A stretch of DNA of 64,000 bases, taken from NCBI GenBank assembly GCA_039545275.1, contig BCHS01000002.1:372001-436000 (forward strand), read 5' to 3'. Source of the DNA: Pseudomicrostroma phylloplanum (lineage: Eukaryota > Basidiomycota > Exobasidiomycetes > Microstromatales). This document shows positions 43,833 to 54,384 of the stretch, one piece after another (the first letter of the stretch is position 1; each line of letters begins with the position of its first letter). Both the position numbers and the translations under genes were made by a program. Below the pieces are notes generated by a model that worked only from the letters and a program-made list of their open reading frames with translations, was not told the origin of the DNA and ran no database searches.

Positions 43833-45857
43833 TCAATCCCACAGCTTGATGGTGCCGTCCCAGGAGCCAGTGACGACCTTGCTCGTCTCATGCGGTAGCC
43901 AAGCATGGCTTATCACGACCTCCTTGTGGGCTCGAATCCTCTTCAGCAGTCTGCCGGACTTCCAGTCCCAGAACACCAGATTGCCCTCGCCATCTCCAGA
44001 CGAGATGAAGCGACCATCTGGGCTAAAGCCAATCTCGCAGGCATATCCCGCAACAACGTGGCCTTTGAACAGCTTCTTGCGATTTTGACGGAGAGAGTCG
44101 GAGGAATAGGCCAAGATGGAGTTGTCGAGGGACTGGCATGCGAGCCATTTCTTGTTGGGATGCTGGGTCACTGCAGGCATGCTGTGCATCATTGGATCCG
44201 CCACCAGCTTGATAACGACAGGAATGTCGAAATCCCACGCCCTCATCGTCTTGTCGTCCGACGTGGTCACAAATCTCCTGTTCTCATCTACGAACGTGAT
44301 GGTGTTGACCGACCCTAGATGCTGATCGTACTCTTGCGTGACCTCTCCAGTCTTGATGTCGTATTGTACAATCTTCTTGTCGCTCATACCTGTGAGGAAG
44401 GTGTCTTGTTTGTCTTCGTCTGGATGAAACTTGATGCAGTAGGGCACCTTGCCGTTGGAGAATGCTTTCAGGCACTGGCCTGTCTCGGTATCCCAAAGCT
44501 TCATCTGACGATCATAGCCTGCCGAGAGGAAGCGCCGGCCGTCATTCGAGAATTGGATGTCTCGTACTGCCTTTGAGTGCCCCATAAACGTCCTCAGGCA
44601 ATTGCCCTCGTGGTAGACGTCCCATAGCTTGATCTTCGTGTCCATGCTGGCGCTAAGCATCAAATGGCCGCTACCGGGGAACAGCCTGATAGCAGAGACT
44701 CCCTTCGTATGGCCAGTCCAAGTATGAATGCAAGACTTGGGGACGAAGCAAGACTGCGTGCCAGACTCCCCATGCAAGTTCGTCTCGACATCGCCTGGTA
44801 TATGGAGGTACGTCCGCCCTTGATAGTCGTACATCGACTTGCCTGACAAACAGGAAGGGGAGGATCCCGTCAGCTCATCATTTCCTCACGCCAATCACTT
44901 CGCGCTCTGGTCCGACTCACCATGGAAAATACTCTTCTCTGTTCCCTGCTCGTCTTCTCTCGCTCTCCTCTCCTCCATTTCTTTCTTCTCCTTCTTTCTC
45001 ACTGTACTCAGCTCCTCGGCTCTTTGAATCTCCTCTTGGGTCGGTCCTACGCCCTCGGTGACGTGAACCTTTTCACCTGACCATCCGCCCCACGGCCCTA
45101 CGTATGCCCCCTCACCTTCGACTACAGACGTATCACCCTCCTGCCCTACCCTCTGCTTCTTGCGCTCCTTTGCAGCCTGGCGATCTGTGTGCAGCCCTCC
45201 TCTCAATTCCAAGGCCGAGGCGCCATCCAGCTGTCTCGCTCTAGCGACGTCACCAACATAGCCTCCAGCAACTTGACTGCCGTCAGAGTACATGCTCGGA
45301 TCCTTAGCATAGCCAAGATTGTCAAATGTCCTCTGCTGGTTTCGGAAGTCAAAGTCAGACATTGAGGTACCTTCGAAATGACCGTTCACCGAATTTTGCA
45401 GTGCGCCGAGCTTCCTATGCGAGTAGGGGTTAGAGGGCCCGACGACTGGGAGAGAGAGGTCTGAATAGGGAATGTTGACATGCATCGTCGTATCCGTCGG
45501 CCGCGTCAAGAGGGCTCGCTGAGCCATCGGGTCATCGAAGATCACCTCGGGCGCTGTCCTAATCGCGACAGTACCGTTACCCGCTTGGCCAGACTGGGCG
45601 CTCTCTGCGGCCGTAGTCGGCTCGGAATATGTCTGTGAACTAGTGCCAGCTGCTGCCTCTGACCTCCTGATGCCGTTCAAACCGAAGGCATCAGAAGCAT
45701 CGATCTCTCCAGCCTCGTCATCTGATGGAGAGGATCTGCCCCTCTTTGTAGCGGTAGAGGGGTGCTTTGAGGAGGAGGCAGCAGCATATGACCGCCCGGT
45801 AGACCCTTCGGCGGTGTCCGAGCCCGAGTCGGAGCCGTATCCGGCGAGAGAGTTCAT
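43833..45857 (-). CDS. PRP17: PRP17/CDC40, WD-repeat pre-mRNA splicing factor
   Basis: Two exons, 44921-45857 and 43833-44842, separated by a 78-nt intron, give 648 residues. Prp17 (Cdc40) joins the spliceosome for the second catalytic step. The N-terminal 310 residues are mostly disordered and start [14 protein letters not shown], as in the family; they include the conserved segment [30 protein letters not shown] and the [12 protein letters not shown] motif. The intron lies just before [15 protein letters not shown], the family hallmark ahead of the propeller. Seven WD repeats follow (for example [48 protein letters not shown]), ending [11 protein letters not shown]. The start at 45857 is chosen by homology; the frame stays open 342 bases upstream into the divergent P450 gene. 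Confidence 0.93.
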
Positions 45858-46155
45858 GGCGCAGATGGGAGGAGGGGCTCTATGCGAGGTGTCAATGTAC
45901 GGACTGGATACAAGAAGATCAGCCTCGCCTTGCCCTCCCATCGGAAACGGAACGAGTGGTAGGGCAGCCACGCGCGCAAGGCCGAGGGCGGAATGACGGA
46001 AGGGGACGCTGCCAAATTCCGTGCATGTCCGATGCGGGGATGCGGCTTCCCTACAGTACGACGTTATAAAGGGCACTGCCTTGTCCAGGGGTCCTGCTCG
46101 TGAGTCTGCTCCTGTCTCCCTCTTTCTCTCGTTCCTCCTACCCAGGGCCTCTCTC
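45858..46155. promoter_or_regulatory. Bidirectional promoter, PRP17 / P450
   Basis: 298 bp between two divergent start codons. A TATAAA-like element (TTATAAAGGGC at about 46063-46073) lies about 90 bp ahead of the P450 start on its strand. Confidence 0.45.
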
Positions 46156-47827
46156 ATGACTTCCGTCGTCTCGTTCTCGTCTCCATCGACGGTCACCATC
46201 GGCGCTGCAGTCCTTCTTACCCTCTTCGGCGTCTACTACCTCCTCTTCGTTCCGCCGGCTAAGCTGCATGGCGGCTTCAACACAGTTCCGGTCATCAAGG
46301 TTCGCTTTCCCGGGTTGGGAGGAGTAGGCTTCTTCGCCAATCGCTATACATTCCTCAGCAGAGCCACGACCAAGGACCCAGCACATCCGCACCATGGCAT
46401 CTACAAGTTCAACTTGTTTGGCAAGGTCGTATACCATGTGGGTGGCACAGACGAAGCTGCGATGAGAGCTGTGTGCACGAACAAGGACCTGTCATTCTCG
46501 GGGGGCAACAGCTTCCTCTTTGCAGGCATTCAGGGCGCCAAGCAGAAGGGTCTCAATGAGGAAGGACAGGTGGACAGCGAGGAGAAGAAAGAGATGAGGG
46601 CCATTGTTCAAGCCATCTCGCCCAAGAGACTGAACAACTTGAGAGGTCCAATGACTGCAGATGCGATTGAAAGCTTCGAGTCCTGGTTCGAAGGCCGGGA
46701 GAGCGTTCTTATCGACCTGCAACAGGCCTACTACCCTCTCATCTTCCGCTTCACTGTTCGCCTCATGGGAATGTGCGAGTGGGCCTCATCTCCTTCTGAG
46801 CTACGGAAGCTCCAGACTGCCTTTTGGCACACGCAGCGCAACTCTGGCTTCTGGACAACACTTTGCCCATGGCTACCCCAGCCTCGGCTTATCATGAGGC
46901 TCAAAGGCGCTTTCACCCTTTGGTACATGACCCGTACTGCGATTGCTAAGCGGATCAAGGAAGGAGGGCGGGAAGAAGACTTTGCGCAGAATCTGATCGA
47001 CGATAAGATGAACATCGACAAGATCTCACGATGGGTCATCGGAGCCCTCCTGGCGGGGACCCTGAACACTCTCGGTACCGGAGCGTATACAGTGGCATTC
47101 TTGGGCGCTTCGGAAGAGCTGCGAAGGCAGTGTCGTGAAGAGGTCATTTCTACAATCAGAGAATCAGCCGAAGCTCGTGGCGATGACTTTGAGTCGTTGA
47201 CACCGCACGAGGCGCTGTCAAGGATCTCCTTGGACGAGTGGGAGAACAAGTTCACGTTCTTGCATCTCTGCTTCAAAGAGTCTATTCGCATGCTCCTCAC
47301 GAACTCCTTGCTTCGATACTATCCTGGGCCCAGCAAAGACTCCAAAGGAGTGGACAAAGAGCGTCTAACGATCTATGGACAACCAATCGAGGATGATGTC
47401 TACATCACCTACTCTCCAGCGAGCAATCTGCACGATGCCGAATCCTTCAAGTCTCCTTTCCGCTTTGACCCAACCAGATATAGCAGAGGGGAAGGAGCTA
47501 CCGATTACAGCTACATCGCCTGGGGCGCTGGTCACCACAGTGAGTTGGGCTGCGTTGAGCGTTGTCTCGAAGAGCGTGGACTGATCTCCTCGTTCCTGCT
47601 CATGAATGCCCTTTTGCGTAGAATGTCCCGGCATCCGCTTTGCAAAGCTGGAGAGCATTATCGCCATTGCTTCGTTGATCTTCTACATGGACGACTTTGT
47701 CACGGTTGATGAGCGTGGCATAGCATATACTCTGGATAATGTCCCGTTACCGGATTTGAGCCAAAGCCATTGGAGGACGCCGACAAGGCATATGCGGGTG
47801 CGGGTGGAGAGAAAGAGCAGACCGTAG
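46156..47827 (+). CDS. Cytochrome P450 monooxygenase
   Basis: Two exons, 46156-47539 and 47622-47827, give 529 residues. The N-terminus is a hydrophobic ER anchor (VTIGAAVLLTLFGVYYLLFV, about 13-32) followed by a Pro-rich hinge. The K-helix ExxR is KESIR (Glu 375, Arg 378). The heme-binding loop is split by the intron: WGAGHH in exon 1, then KCPGIRFAKLE in exon 2, putting the axial cysteine at about 463. The usual first Phe of FxxGxxxCxG is Trp here. The meander segment FRFDPTRYSRGE is normal. The I-helix oxygen-activation motif (A/G-G-x-D/E-T) is weak: the best match is ALLAGTLNTLGTG. P450s with an altered I-helix and heme loop sometimes use substrates that already carry oxygen, as in the CYP7/CYP8 clan. 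Family and substrate cannot be assigned. Confidence 0.86.
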
Positions 47828-47956
47828 AAGTAGCCAGCAATTGAGTACCATCGATCCTGTATGGGCTTCGTGGCCTTCTCTGTCATCGACTATTAGATAC
47901 CCATCGTCCGTTCCAAAAGAAAAAAGTGGAGAATGGCTTGTGTGACGCGAAGAGCC

Positions 47957-48464
47957 TTAGCCGACTAGCACAGCTGCGACCTCTCTATCGAATCCTTGTA
48001 CTCGGATTGGCATTTCGATTGTGTAGAAGGGGTTCTTCATGACTTGGTCTGCGTACACTTCGTAGCATCTCTGCAAGGCGCCCTGAGGATTGGGGTGGGT
48101 AGCAGGATGCAGCAGAACGAACTTGACGCCTGTCCGGTGTTGGGAAAGCAAGAGAAGCTTGAGTGGCTGGGCGACTCAAGGCTCACTGCTCTCTTCACTC
48201 ACCTGTAGCGGTAGCCTTGATTGCCAGTCCAAAGCCATCAGCTTCTAGCGACTCCATAGCTCCCTTGTTCCTCCCTTGTGTCGTAGGGTCCAGCCTCGCA
48301 GTGATCGCGTGAATGCCGTGCAAAGTACCCGCCAGGATAAGGGCTTCATTCGACGACACAGAGTTGAAGGCTGGAGCTGCGCCGGATGGAGGAGCCGACT
48401 GATAAATCAGACCTCCAGCTTTCGAGATGATCCACAGCTGAGAGGAGGCGGAGGCAGAGGTCAT
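47957..48464 (-). CDS. TRS23: TRS23/TRAPPC4, TRAPP tethering complex subunit
   Basis: Two exons, 48203-48464 and 47957-48129, join in phase 1 and give 144 residues. Trs23 is a core subunit of TRAPP complexes, the GEFs for Rab1 (Ypt1) in ER-Golgi and Golgi traffic. It has the longin-like (sedlin) fold: LWIISKAGGLIYQ as the first strand, then SSNEALILAGTLHGIHAI, LEADGFGLAIKATATG and the closing KFVLLHPATHPNPQGALQRCYEVYADQVMKNPFYTIEMPIR, which is the most conserved part of the family. Human and yeast proteins have 219 residues, while S. pombe has a short form like this one. The first ATG (48464) is chosen to start just before the first strand. Its 3' end converges on the P450 gene 129 bp away. 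Confidence 0.92.
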
Positions 48465-48759
48465 GATGGTCCTGCCAGGCGTCAAGGAGGATGTGGGAGG
48501 AAGGAGGTGGGCGAGGTGACAGGCTGAGTATAAAGTAGACACAGTCCGTCGGAACGGAAGTGGACGGACGCGCTTGACGGCCCGCCCGCTCCGACGCTGA
48601 GTCCGGTGAATGTTGCTCCTCGCTAGATCCGCCTCCCGACTGCGTTGCTTAGCCTCTCCCACCTCCCTCCCTTCACTCGTCGTCCGGCATAGCTCGACGC
48701 TCAGATCGAAATCGCTTCTACTGTCCTACACGCCTCACATCTTTCTGGACACTCTCATC
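48465..48759. promoter_or_regulatory. Bidirectional promoter, TRS23 / SVF1
   Basis: 295 bp between two divergent start codons; pyrimidine-rich next to SVF1 (48650-48755). No specific site is called. Confidence 0.45.
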
Positions 48760-50592
48760 ATGTCAGGCTGGGGATCATGGCTGTGAGTACGGCATGCGCT
48801 GCATGGCATGCATGGTAGGCAGCAACTTTTGTCCTCGCCGTGCAACTAAGTGGAGAGAGGCAAGGCTGCGACCAGTACTACAATGGGCAAAATGGCCTCA
48901 AGCTTCTGCGTCAGATCAGAATCTTGGGCCTATAAGTAGGCTGCGTGAAGGCTCGCCCATTCGTTGGGCGTCGTTGCTGTTGCCTTCGCTCACGGCTGCC
49001 TCTAGTATCTGGACCAGGTAGCCCTTGGCCCCTGTACCGAGGCCACGTGAATGGACGAGGCAAGGCCGCTTTGCCGCCGGTTGCAGTCCATCTACTGACG
49101 CCGTGAGCTCTTCCGTATTTGTTTCCGTATTGATCTTTCAGCTCTAACGCAGGAGCTTCCGGCGGCTCGCCCGCTGTCAAGGAGGGCAACTTCCACGCCA
49201 TCACCGACACGGTTCCTCAGGACAGCCTTTATGGAGCACTCGAACCTTCTGACCTCGAGTGGACGTGCGCTGGAGGCTTTGTCACTGAGACTCAGACCTG
49301 GTATACTATCCTCAAGGACGGTAGCTTTGCGACCAGTCAGATCATCCACTCTGCCGTGGGGTGAGTAAGCATGAGTGGATAAGCGCGACGGGAGATGAGG
49401 TTTTGACCCTACCAATTGCAATTCTACTTTCAGCCTCTGGTATCCTCAGATCCAAGTGACTTTCAAATACTTCAACCCGAAGACAAACCAAAAGATTTGG
49501 AAGTCGGTCAACGTTACCAAGTTCACCACGCCACCGCCTGAAGGCTTCCGCAACAAGAAGTGGGATAAGCGCTCCAGCAAGTCGGACCAATACTCGGCGC
49601 TCTTCGAGACCCTGGACGATGGTTCCGAGAAGTACACCATCGAGGCCAACATGAGTGATGACTTGCAGTTGGCCTACACTTTCACCAGGCCCGTTGCTGC
49701 GAAAGGCTGGAAGTTGGGATCTGGTCCAGCTGGAGGCAAATCTATCTTTGGAGCCAACCCCAACTCGCCCGATGGATACGTTGTCCACCGCTTCTGGCCC
49801 ACTGCCAAGAGCACTGGCCACTTCATCATCAAAGGACAAGCCATTGACGCAGAAGGACAGGGAATGTTCGTGCACGCCATTCAGGGCATGAGGCCGAACC
49901 TCGTTGCATCAAAGTGGAACTTCTGCAATTTCCAGTCGCAAGACCTCGGAGGAGTTCAGGCTATCATGATGGAATTCACTACCACGAGCGACTACGGAGG
50001 AGCATCGGCGGGCGGGCAGACCAAGTCCGGGAGTGAAAGCGCCGGACGAGAAAGCATGACGGTCAACATTGGCTCTATCACTGTAGGTGGAGAGCTCGTC
50101 GCTGTCACTGCAGCTACCAGAGGGTCCAAGTCATCGTCATCCGACCCATCCAAAGGATCTCAGTCCAGCGTCAAGCACCTCGACCGAATCCTCGACAATG
50201 ACACGGGCTACCTAGCTCCGCAATCCATTCAATTCACCTGGGAGGGTCCGCAACTCACGAGCACCGGTGGTGATAGGAAGGGAGACACGTCAAAGCTAGT
50301 TCGAGCCAGCACCAAGGTGGAGCTCGGCAAGCCCTACCCTGTCTCCGAAGCCAAAGGACTGGTTGACAAGGTGGACGTGCTGGCCGAGATCCCCTACATG
50401 GTCCGAAAGGTGGTCAACTATGTTGCGGGCACCAAGCCTTACATCTACCAGACGCTGAACCCGGCTTCGCTGTCCCTGACGGTCCCTGCTGGAGACCACG
50501 CAGTGGATGGACAGAAGGTGGAAGGATCACTATTCGAGGAGCACACCTTTATTAGCTCTGTTGTAGGCGACAATATCACTGGCGGCAAGTAA
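48760..50592 (+). CDS. SVF1: SVF1 survival factor, ceramide-trafficking lipocalin-like protein
   Basis: Three exons (48760-48782, 49142-49360, 49434-50592) give 466 residues. Svf1 supports survival under oxidative and cold stress in yeast and has been linked to non-vesicular ceramide transfer from ER to Golgi. The short first exon encodes MSGWGSW, an aromatic amphipathic start like that used by Svf1 to bind membranes. Family hallmarks follow: TETQTWYTILKDGSFATSQIIHSAVG, LWYPQIQVTFKYFN, then VHRFWPTAKSTGHFIIKG and the very conserved GQGMFVHAIQGMRPNLVASKWNFCNFQS (about residues 230-260). The C-terminal half is a second lipocalin-like lobe. The 359-nt first intron is long for this genome. The length matches the family (about 480). 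Confidence 0.92.
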
Positions 50593-51683
50593 AGCAGTAT
50601 CTAGACGTAGCGAGAATGGGGAGTACTCTTTGATATGTCCCAAGAGGACACCTTCCGGCCCTGGTAATCAATTTCTTCTTCGTGCTCTGTTGCCATTTGC
50701 CTCTCGCCCTTAGACATGATCGTGAGACTCGAAGATGGCATGTAGCACAGCGAGGCTGATTGAGGGAGAGGTGCGCGACGATCAGGACGCGAAGCTGGGG
50801 CCTTGGAGCAAAGGAAGAGTCTGCCCATAGCCCCAGTCCAAGTATACCCCATGGATCATTTCACGCTACCTCGGCATCGAAGAGGGTGGGTCCTCTTTCC
50901 TGGCGGCGCGTGCGCGATTTCGGTCCCCTGCCTTGATTTGTGCAGCTGCAGTCCAGTGTCGCCCCTTGCGCGAGGTTGCCGCCCATGCTGCACTTTGCTC
51001 CCCTTTGCCTAGTCTGCTCCTCCTCCTTGGCAACATCGCTACGATGACCTCTACATGCACCGCTGCTCAGCTTCCTCGGCAGAGTGCAATGGCAAGATGA
51101 AGGTCCGAGTGAGCCCATGGCATACGTCTCGACGAGAGCCCCCGGGCGGCTTGTGTTGTGTTTGCGCTGCAGTGCGAGATGCCGAGCAAGATCCCTTCTT
51201 CCCCGGTCGCGGGATACGATCTCCGTTCCTGCGTGACCCATTTGCTTCTGCTTTGCTCTGCTCTGCCAGCTCCTCGCGGCTCTAAGCAGCAGCAGCGGCA
51301 GAGGCCAGAGGCGGCTACGGCTCATGTGCAAGAATCTGGACCCTACTTCTGCACTCCTTCCCGCCATCTCCTCCAACACCACCACAGCCCCTTACCACCC
51401 CCCTCCTTCACCACCTCGCTCGCTCCCTACCTAATTGGAACACTACCGCGCCCCGACACCCCCACACTCTTTTGCTTCTGCTGCGACTAATCACTCTCAT
51501 TGACCATCTTCCTTCAGCATCAGTCTTCCAGCTCATCCTCAACCGCCTCAAGATCCTCACAATCAACGCTCCTCTCCTTTCTGGAGGACTCCATCCACAG
51601 CTAGTCTGCCCTCTCTGTACCGGGCCTGACGTCGAGGTATGAAGTTGGCGTTGTTACTTTGAGTGGTGAGTTAGAACCAACGT
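50593..51683. other. Intergenic with leader of the next gene
   Basis: About 1.1 kb. The right half (51340-51640) is strongly pyrimidine-rich and likely is transcribed leader, with possible 5' UTR introns. A short CAG-rich run is at about 51285-51300. No conserved frame. Confidence 0.5.
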
Positions 51684-53639
51684 ATGGGCCCCTCACTTCC
51701 AGGTCCGGTCGAGCAGTACCCGAGTCTCACCCCTCTTCTTGGCTCCCTCTCCCCTTTTGTCAGACGAAGTCGCCTCTCTGCCACCTGCAGTTCGAGAATG
51801 TCCTATGATCGTCATCAGAACCCTTCACCTCATGACGATCATGGACCACCTCTTCAGCATCTGTCCTCAACTCTGAGCGGAGCTTTGGACATCCATCGCG
51901 AGCAGTCGCAAGGGGATGGCGTACATGCACAGGTGACCTCGCCCTCAGACCAATACGACCAGAGGAGATTACAGGAGCTTCCCTCCGCTGGTGCGCAATG
52001 GTATATGCCGTCTGCGTCAGCAGTCGCCTCTTCCCAAGGGCGCTCCTCGCTTGCACACGCTCTTCAATGGCCCTCCACTCCCGCCAGGCCAGCTGTCCCG
52101 CCAACGTGTAGTACCCCCGTCAAACGGACAAGTGAGATGCAATGGGATCCGAACGCGGGCTTCGAGGTCGAAGGCACTCCATCCTGGACGGCCGTGCACG
52201 ACACCAGCCCCAGGGCCTCCCCTTTTCCGTTCACCTTCGTCTCAAATTCTGTTCCCCGAAGAGAAGGATGGGCAGAGCAGCGGCCGGCCGGCATGTCTCA
52301 GCCATACCGGCCAACAGCATTCAGCGGGCAAGCAATGGGGTTCAACGCAGCTCGATGGGGTTCAGCAGGCAACGACCACTCCCACTATGCGACATGGCCA
52401 GCAGAAGCTCGACAAACAGCTGATTCAGATGAGATGATGCATCACCATACTGATACAGACGGGTTTCGTGCTGGCCTCTGCGACGGACTCGCCTCTTCAC
52501 CTGACGTACCAATCTCAAGACACGATACTAGCCAGAACACATCGCCTTTGGGAGGCAAGCAAACCAACTCTTACGGCATGCCACCCGTTCGAGACGCCGA
52601 AGCACTCCCTTTCGATTGGTCCGACGCATCGGTAGGCTCGACTAATAGCCAGCACCCGCACGCACTCTACCCTGCACTTCCTGGTCTCACCCAAGGCCTA
52701 CAAACGCTCGGTCTGACTCTCGACCAGCTGACAACACTGGGCCCAGCCGATGACACACAGAACGACAGCCAGCTCAGTATCAATACTTCAGCTGACTCTG
52801 TGCTAAGTTCACCTGACTATGACAACTCTTGGGAAAGCTCACTGAGTGCGGCGCAGTCGAGCATGGAGTCCAGCTTCGCCTCTTCGCGGACACCACCGCA
52901 GATGAAAGGGTGGAGCGACCCTTCGGTGAGCCTGTCTTTGGCTCCGCCTTGTGGGGGTGGGGACCGCATGCTGGAGGATGCGACGCCTCGAACATCTCCT
53001 ATTACCAGCGGCTATGTGTCATCTGCAGCCTTGCCAGGGAGCAACGAAGTAAATCAGCACACAGCCGTAGACAATGGTCTGCCCCCTCGCAGCAGCTCTC
53101 CTCCTCCTTTTGCGAGCGCCTCGCAGGCAGCTCCATTGGATCTTATGGATGAGCGCTTGCCCTGGGGTCCCCCTCCTTCTCCGTCATCCTCGCCCGGTGG
53201 TGACTTCGCAGATCTGCAAGTCCCTTACCCAGGTCGACCTGAGCCTTCGCAGCTTGTCGACTTTTTGGGAAGTGATGCGATGCTTGAGATCCAGGCGAAG
53301 CTGGACTTTGCTTGTAGAGCTACCGAAACTGGCGCGGTCGAAAATAGCACTCCTGCCCTTTCGCCCGCCGCTTTCCAGGCCGGTCCGCGTGCAGAGGACC
53401 AGATGCGTCAGTCGCAAGGCAAGGTCGGTACGGACGAGGTCTTGGTAGCTCTGAGAAACCTCCGCATGTTCCTTCAGAGCAAGGACGACCAGCAACACCT
53501 GAACTCCGTCATCGAACTCGAGAGCAGTATCACCCAGAATAGGACTGGCCCAGCCATTGGGCCGTCGACGGGCTCGCCTCTCCCCGCTGAAGCGCAGACT
53601 TCGGCGACCGCGGTTGCGCCCTGTCCGCCACGAGTATAG
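51684..53639 (+). CDS. Large disordered protein, unrecognised
   Basis: One open frame of 651 codons with no internal stops; I do not recognise a family. It is rich in Ser, Pro, Gln, His and Thr and looks disordered throughout. There are two more ordered parts near the C-terminus: SQLVDFLGSDAMLEIQAKLDFACRA (about 518-545) and a helical stretch DEVLVALRNLRMFLQSKDDQQHLNSVIELE (about 580-610). Such a layout fits a fungal transcription regulator or scaffold, but no DNA-binding domain is visible. The start is uncertain: an in-frame ATG at 51798 (MSYDRHQNPSP) looks like a more natural beginning, and a TCAG acceptor lies just before it near 51764. The gene is in tandem with the histidine kinase. Confidence 0.6.
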   Translation: MGPSLPGPVEQYPSLTPLLGSLSPFVRRSRLSATCSSRMSYDRHQNPSPHDDHGPPLQHLSSTLSGALDIHREQSQGDGVHAQVTSPSDQYDQRRLQELPSAGAQWYMPSASAVASSQGRSSLAHALQWPSTPARPAVPPTCSTPVKRTSEMQWDPNAGFEVEGTPSWTAVHDTSPRASPFPFTFVSNSVPRREGWAEQRPAGMSQPYRPTAFSGQAMGFNAARWGSAGNDHSHYATWPAEARQTADSDEMMHHHTDTDGFRAGLCDGLASSPDVPISRHDTSQNTSPLGGKQTNSYGMPPVRDAEALPFDWSDASVGSTNSQHPHALYPALPGLTQGLQTLGLTLDQLTTLGPADDTQNDSQLSINTSADSVLSSPDYDNSWESSLSAAQSSMESSFASSRTPPQMKGWSDPSVSLSLAPPCGGGDRMLEDATPRTSPITSGYVSSAALPGSNEVNQHTAVDNGLPPRSSSPPPFASASQAAPLDLMDERLPWGPPPSPSSSPGGDFADLQVPYPGRPEPSQLVDFLGSDAMLEIQAKLDFACRATETGAVENSTPALSPAAFQAGPRAEDQMRQSQGKVGTDEVLVALRNLRMFLQSKDDQQHLNSVIELESSITQNRTGPAIGPSTGSPLPAEAQTSATAVAPCPPRV

Positions 53640-54384
53640 GGCAGTGCGGACATGCGTATGAATCACAACACACAAAGCAGCTCAGACTTCCTTCTGACAG
53701 CCGATGCCACCATCTATCTTGACCACAATGCGCTCTGGCAGTCCCAGTGACCTTATTCGCAGCATATGCCTATACGATCCCCCACCCTAATGCTTTGTTT
53801 TTCCTCCTCCTGGTATTCCGGCCGCTCAAGGCCCAGTAGAGATGGAACCCACAGCCATGACATAACGCTGGTCGTCTTGTGAATAGCTTCTCCTTGTCCA
53901 TATTTTTTGCTCACACTTTCATTACATAGGTGTTCCTTTCGTCGTACTTCTGGATTTGTGTGAAGTATGGCCCCCTCGGCCCGTTGATTCGAAGGTCAGA
54001 TCCAGGCTGCCGGCTCTTTCCAGGCGCCATTGATTTAAAGCTGTGGCGGAGTCCAACGTGCCGGACCCTGCGCCGCCCAATTTGCCTGACCACTGCCGTC
54101 GTCTTTTAGCCCCGGAAGACGGCCTCGCGGCTAAGCTTCTCCGCAAGAGCTCAGCGCCGCCGGACGCACCCAAGGACCACCTCGAAACCTTCCCACCTCG
54201 TTCGTATACCCATACTATCATTCTGTGCCCACAATCAGGCCTGTCGGGAGCCCAACACGTCGCTCGGAGCGTTTGAAGGGCCACGTAGCGGTTCTGGCGC
54301 AAACAGTCAGTCAGGGGCCTCTCCTAAGTGACCCTCAGCTTGAGCAGAAACGGATCTCTTGCTCAGGGCCAGGAGACGCTCAGC
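53640..54384. other. Intergenic upstream of the histidine kinase
   Basis: 3' flank and promoter. No conserved frame or RNA gene seen. Confidence 0.5.
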
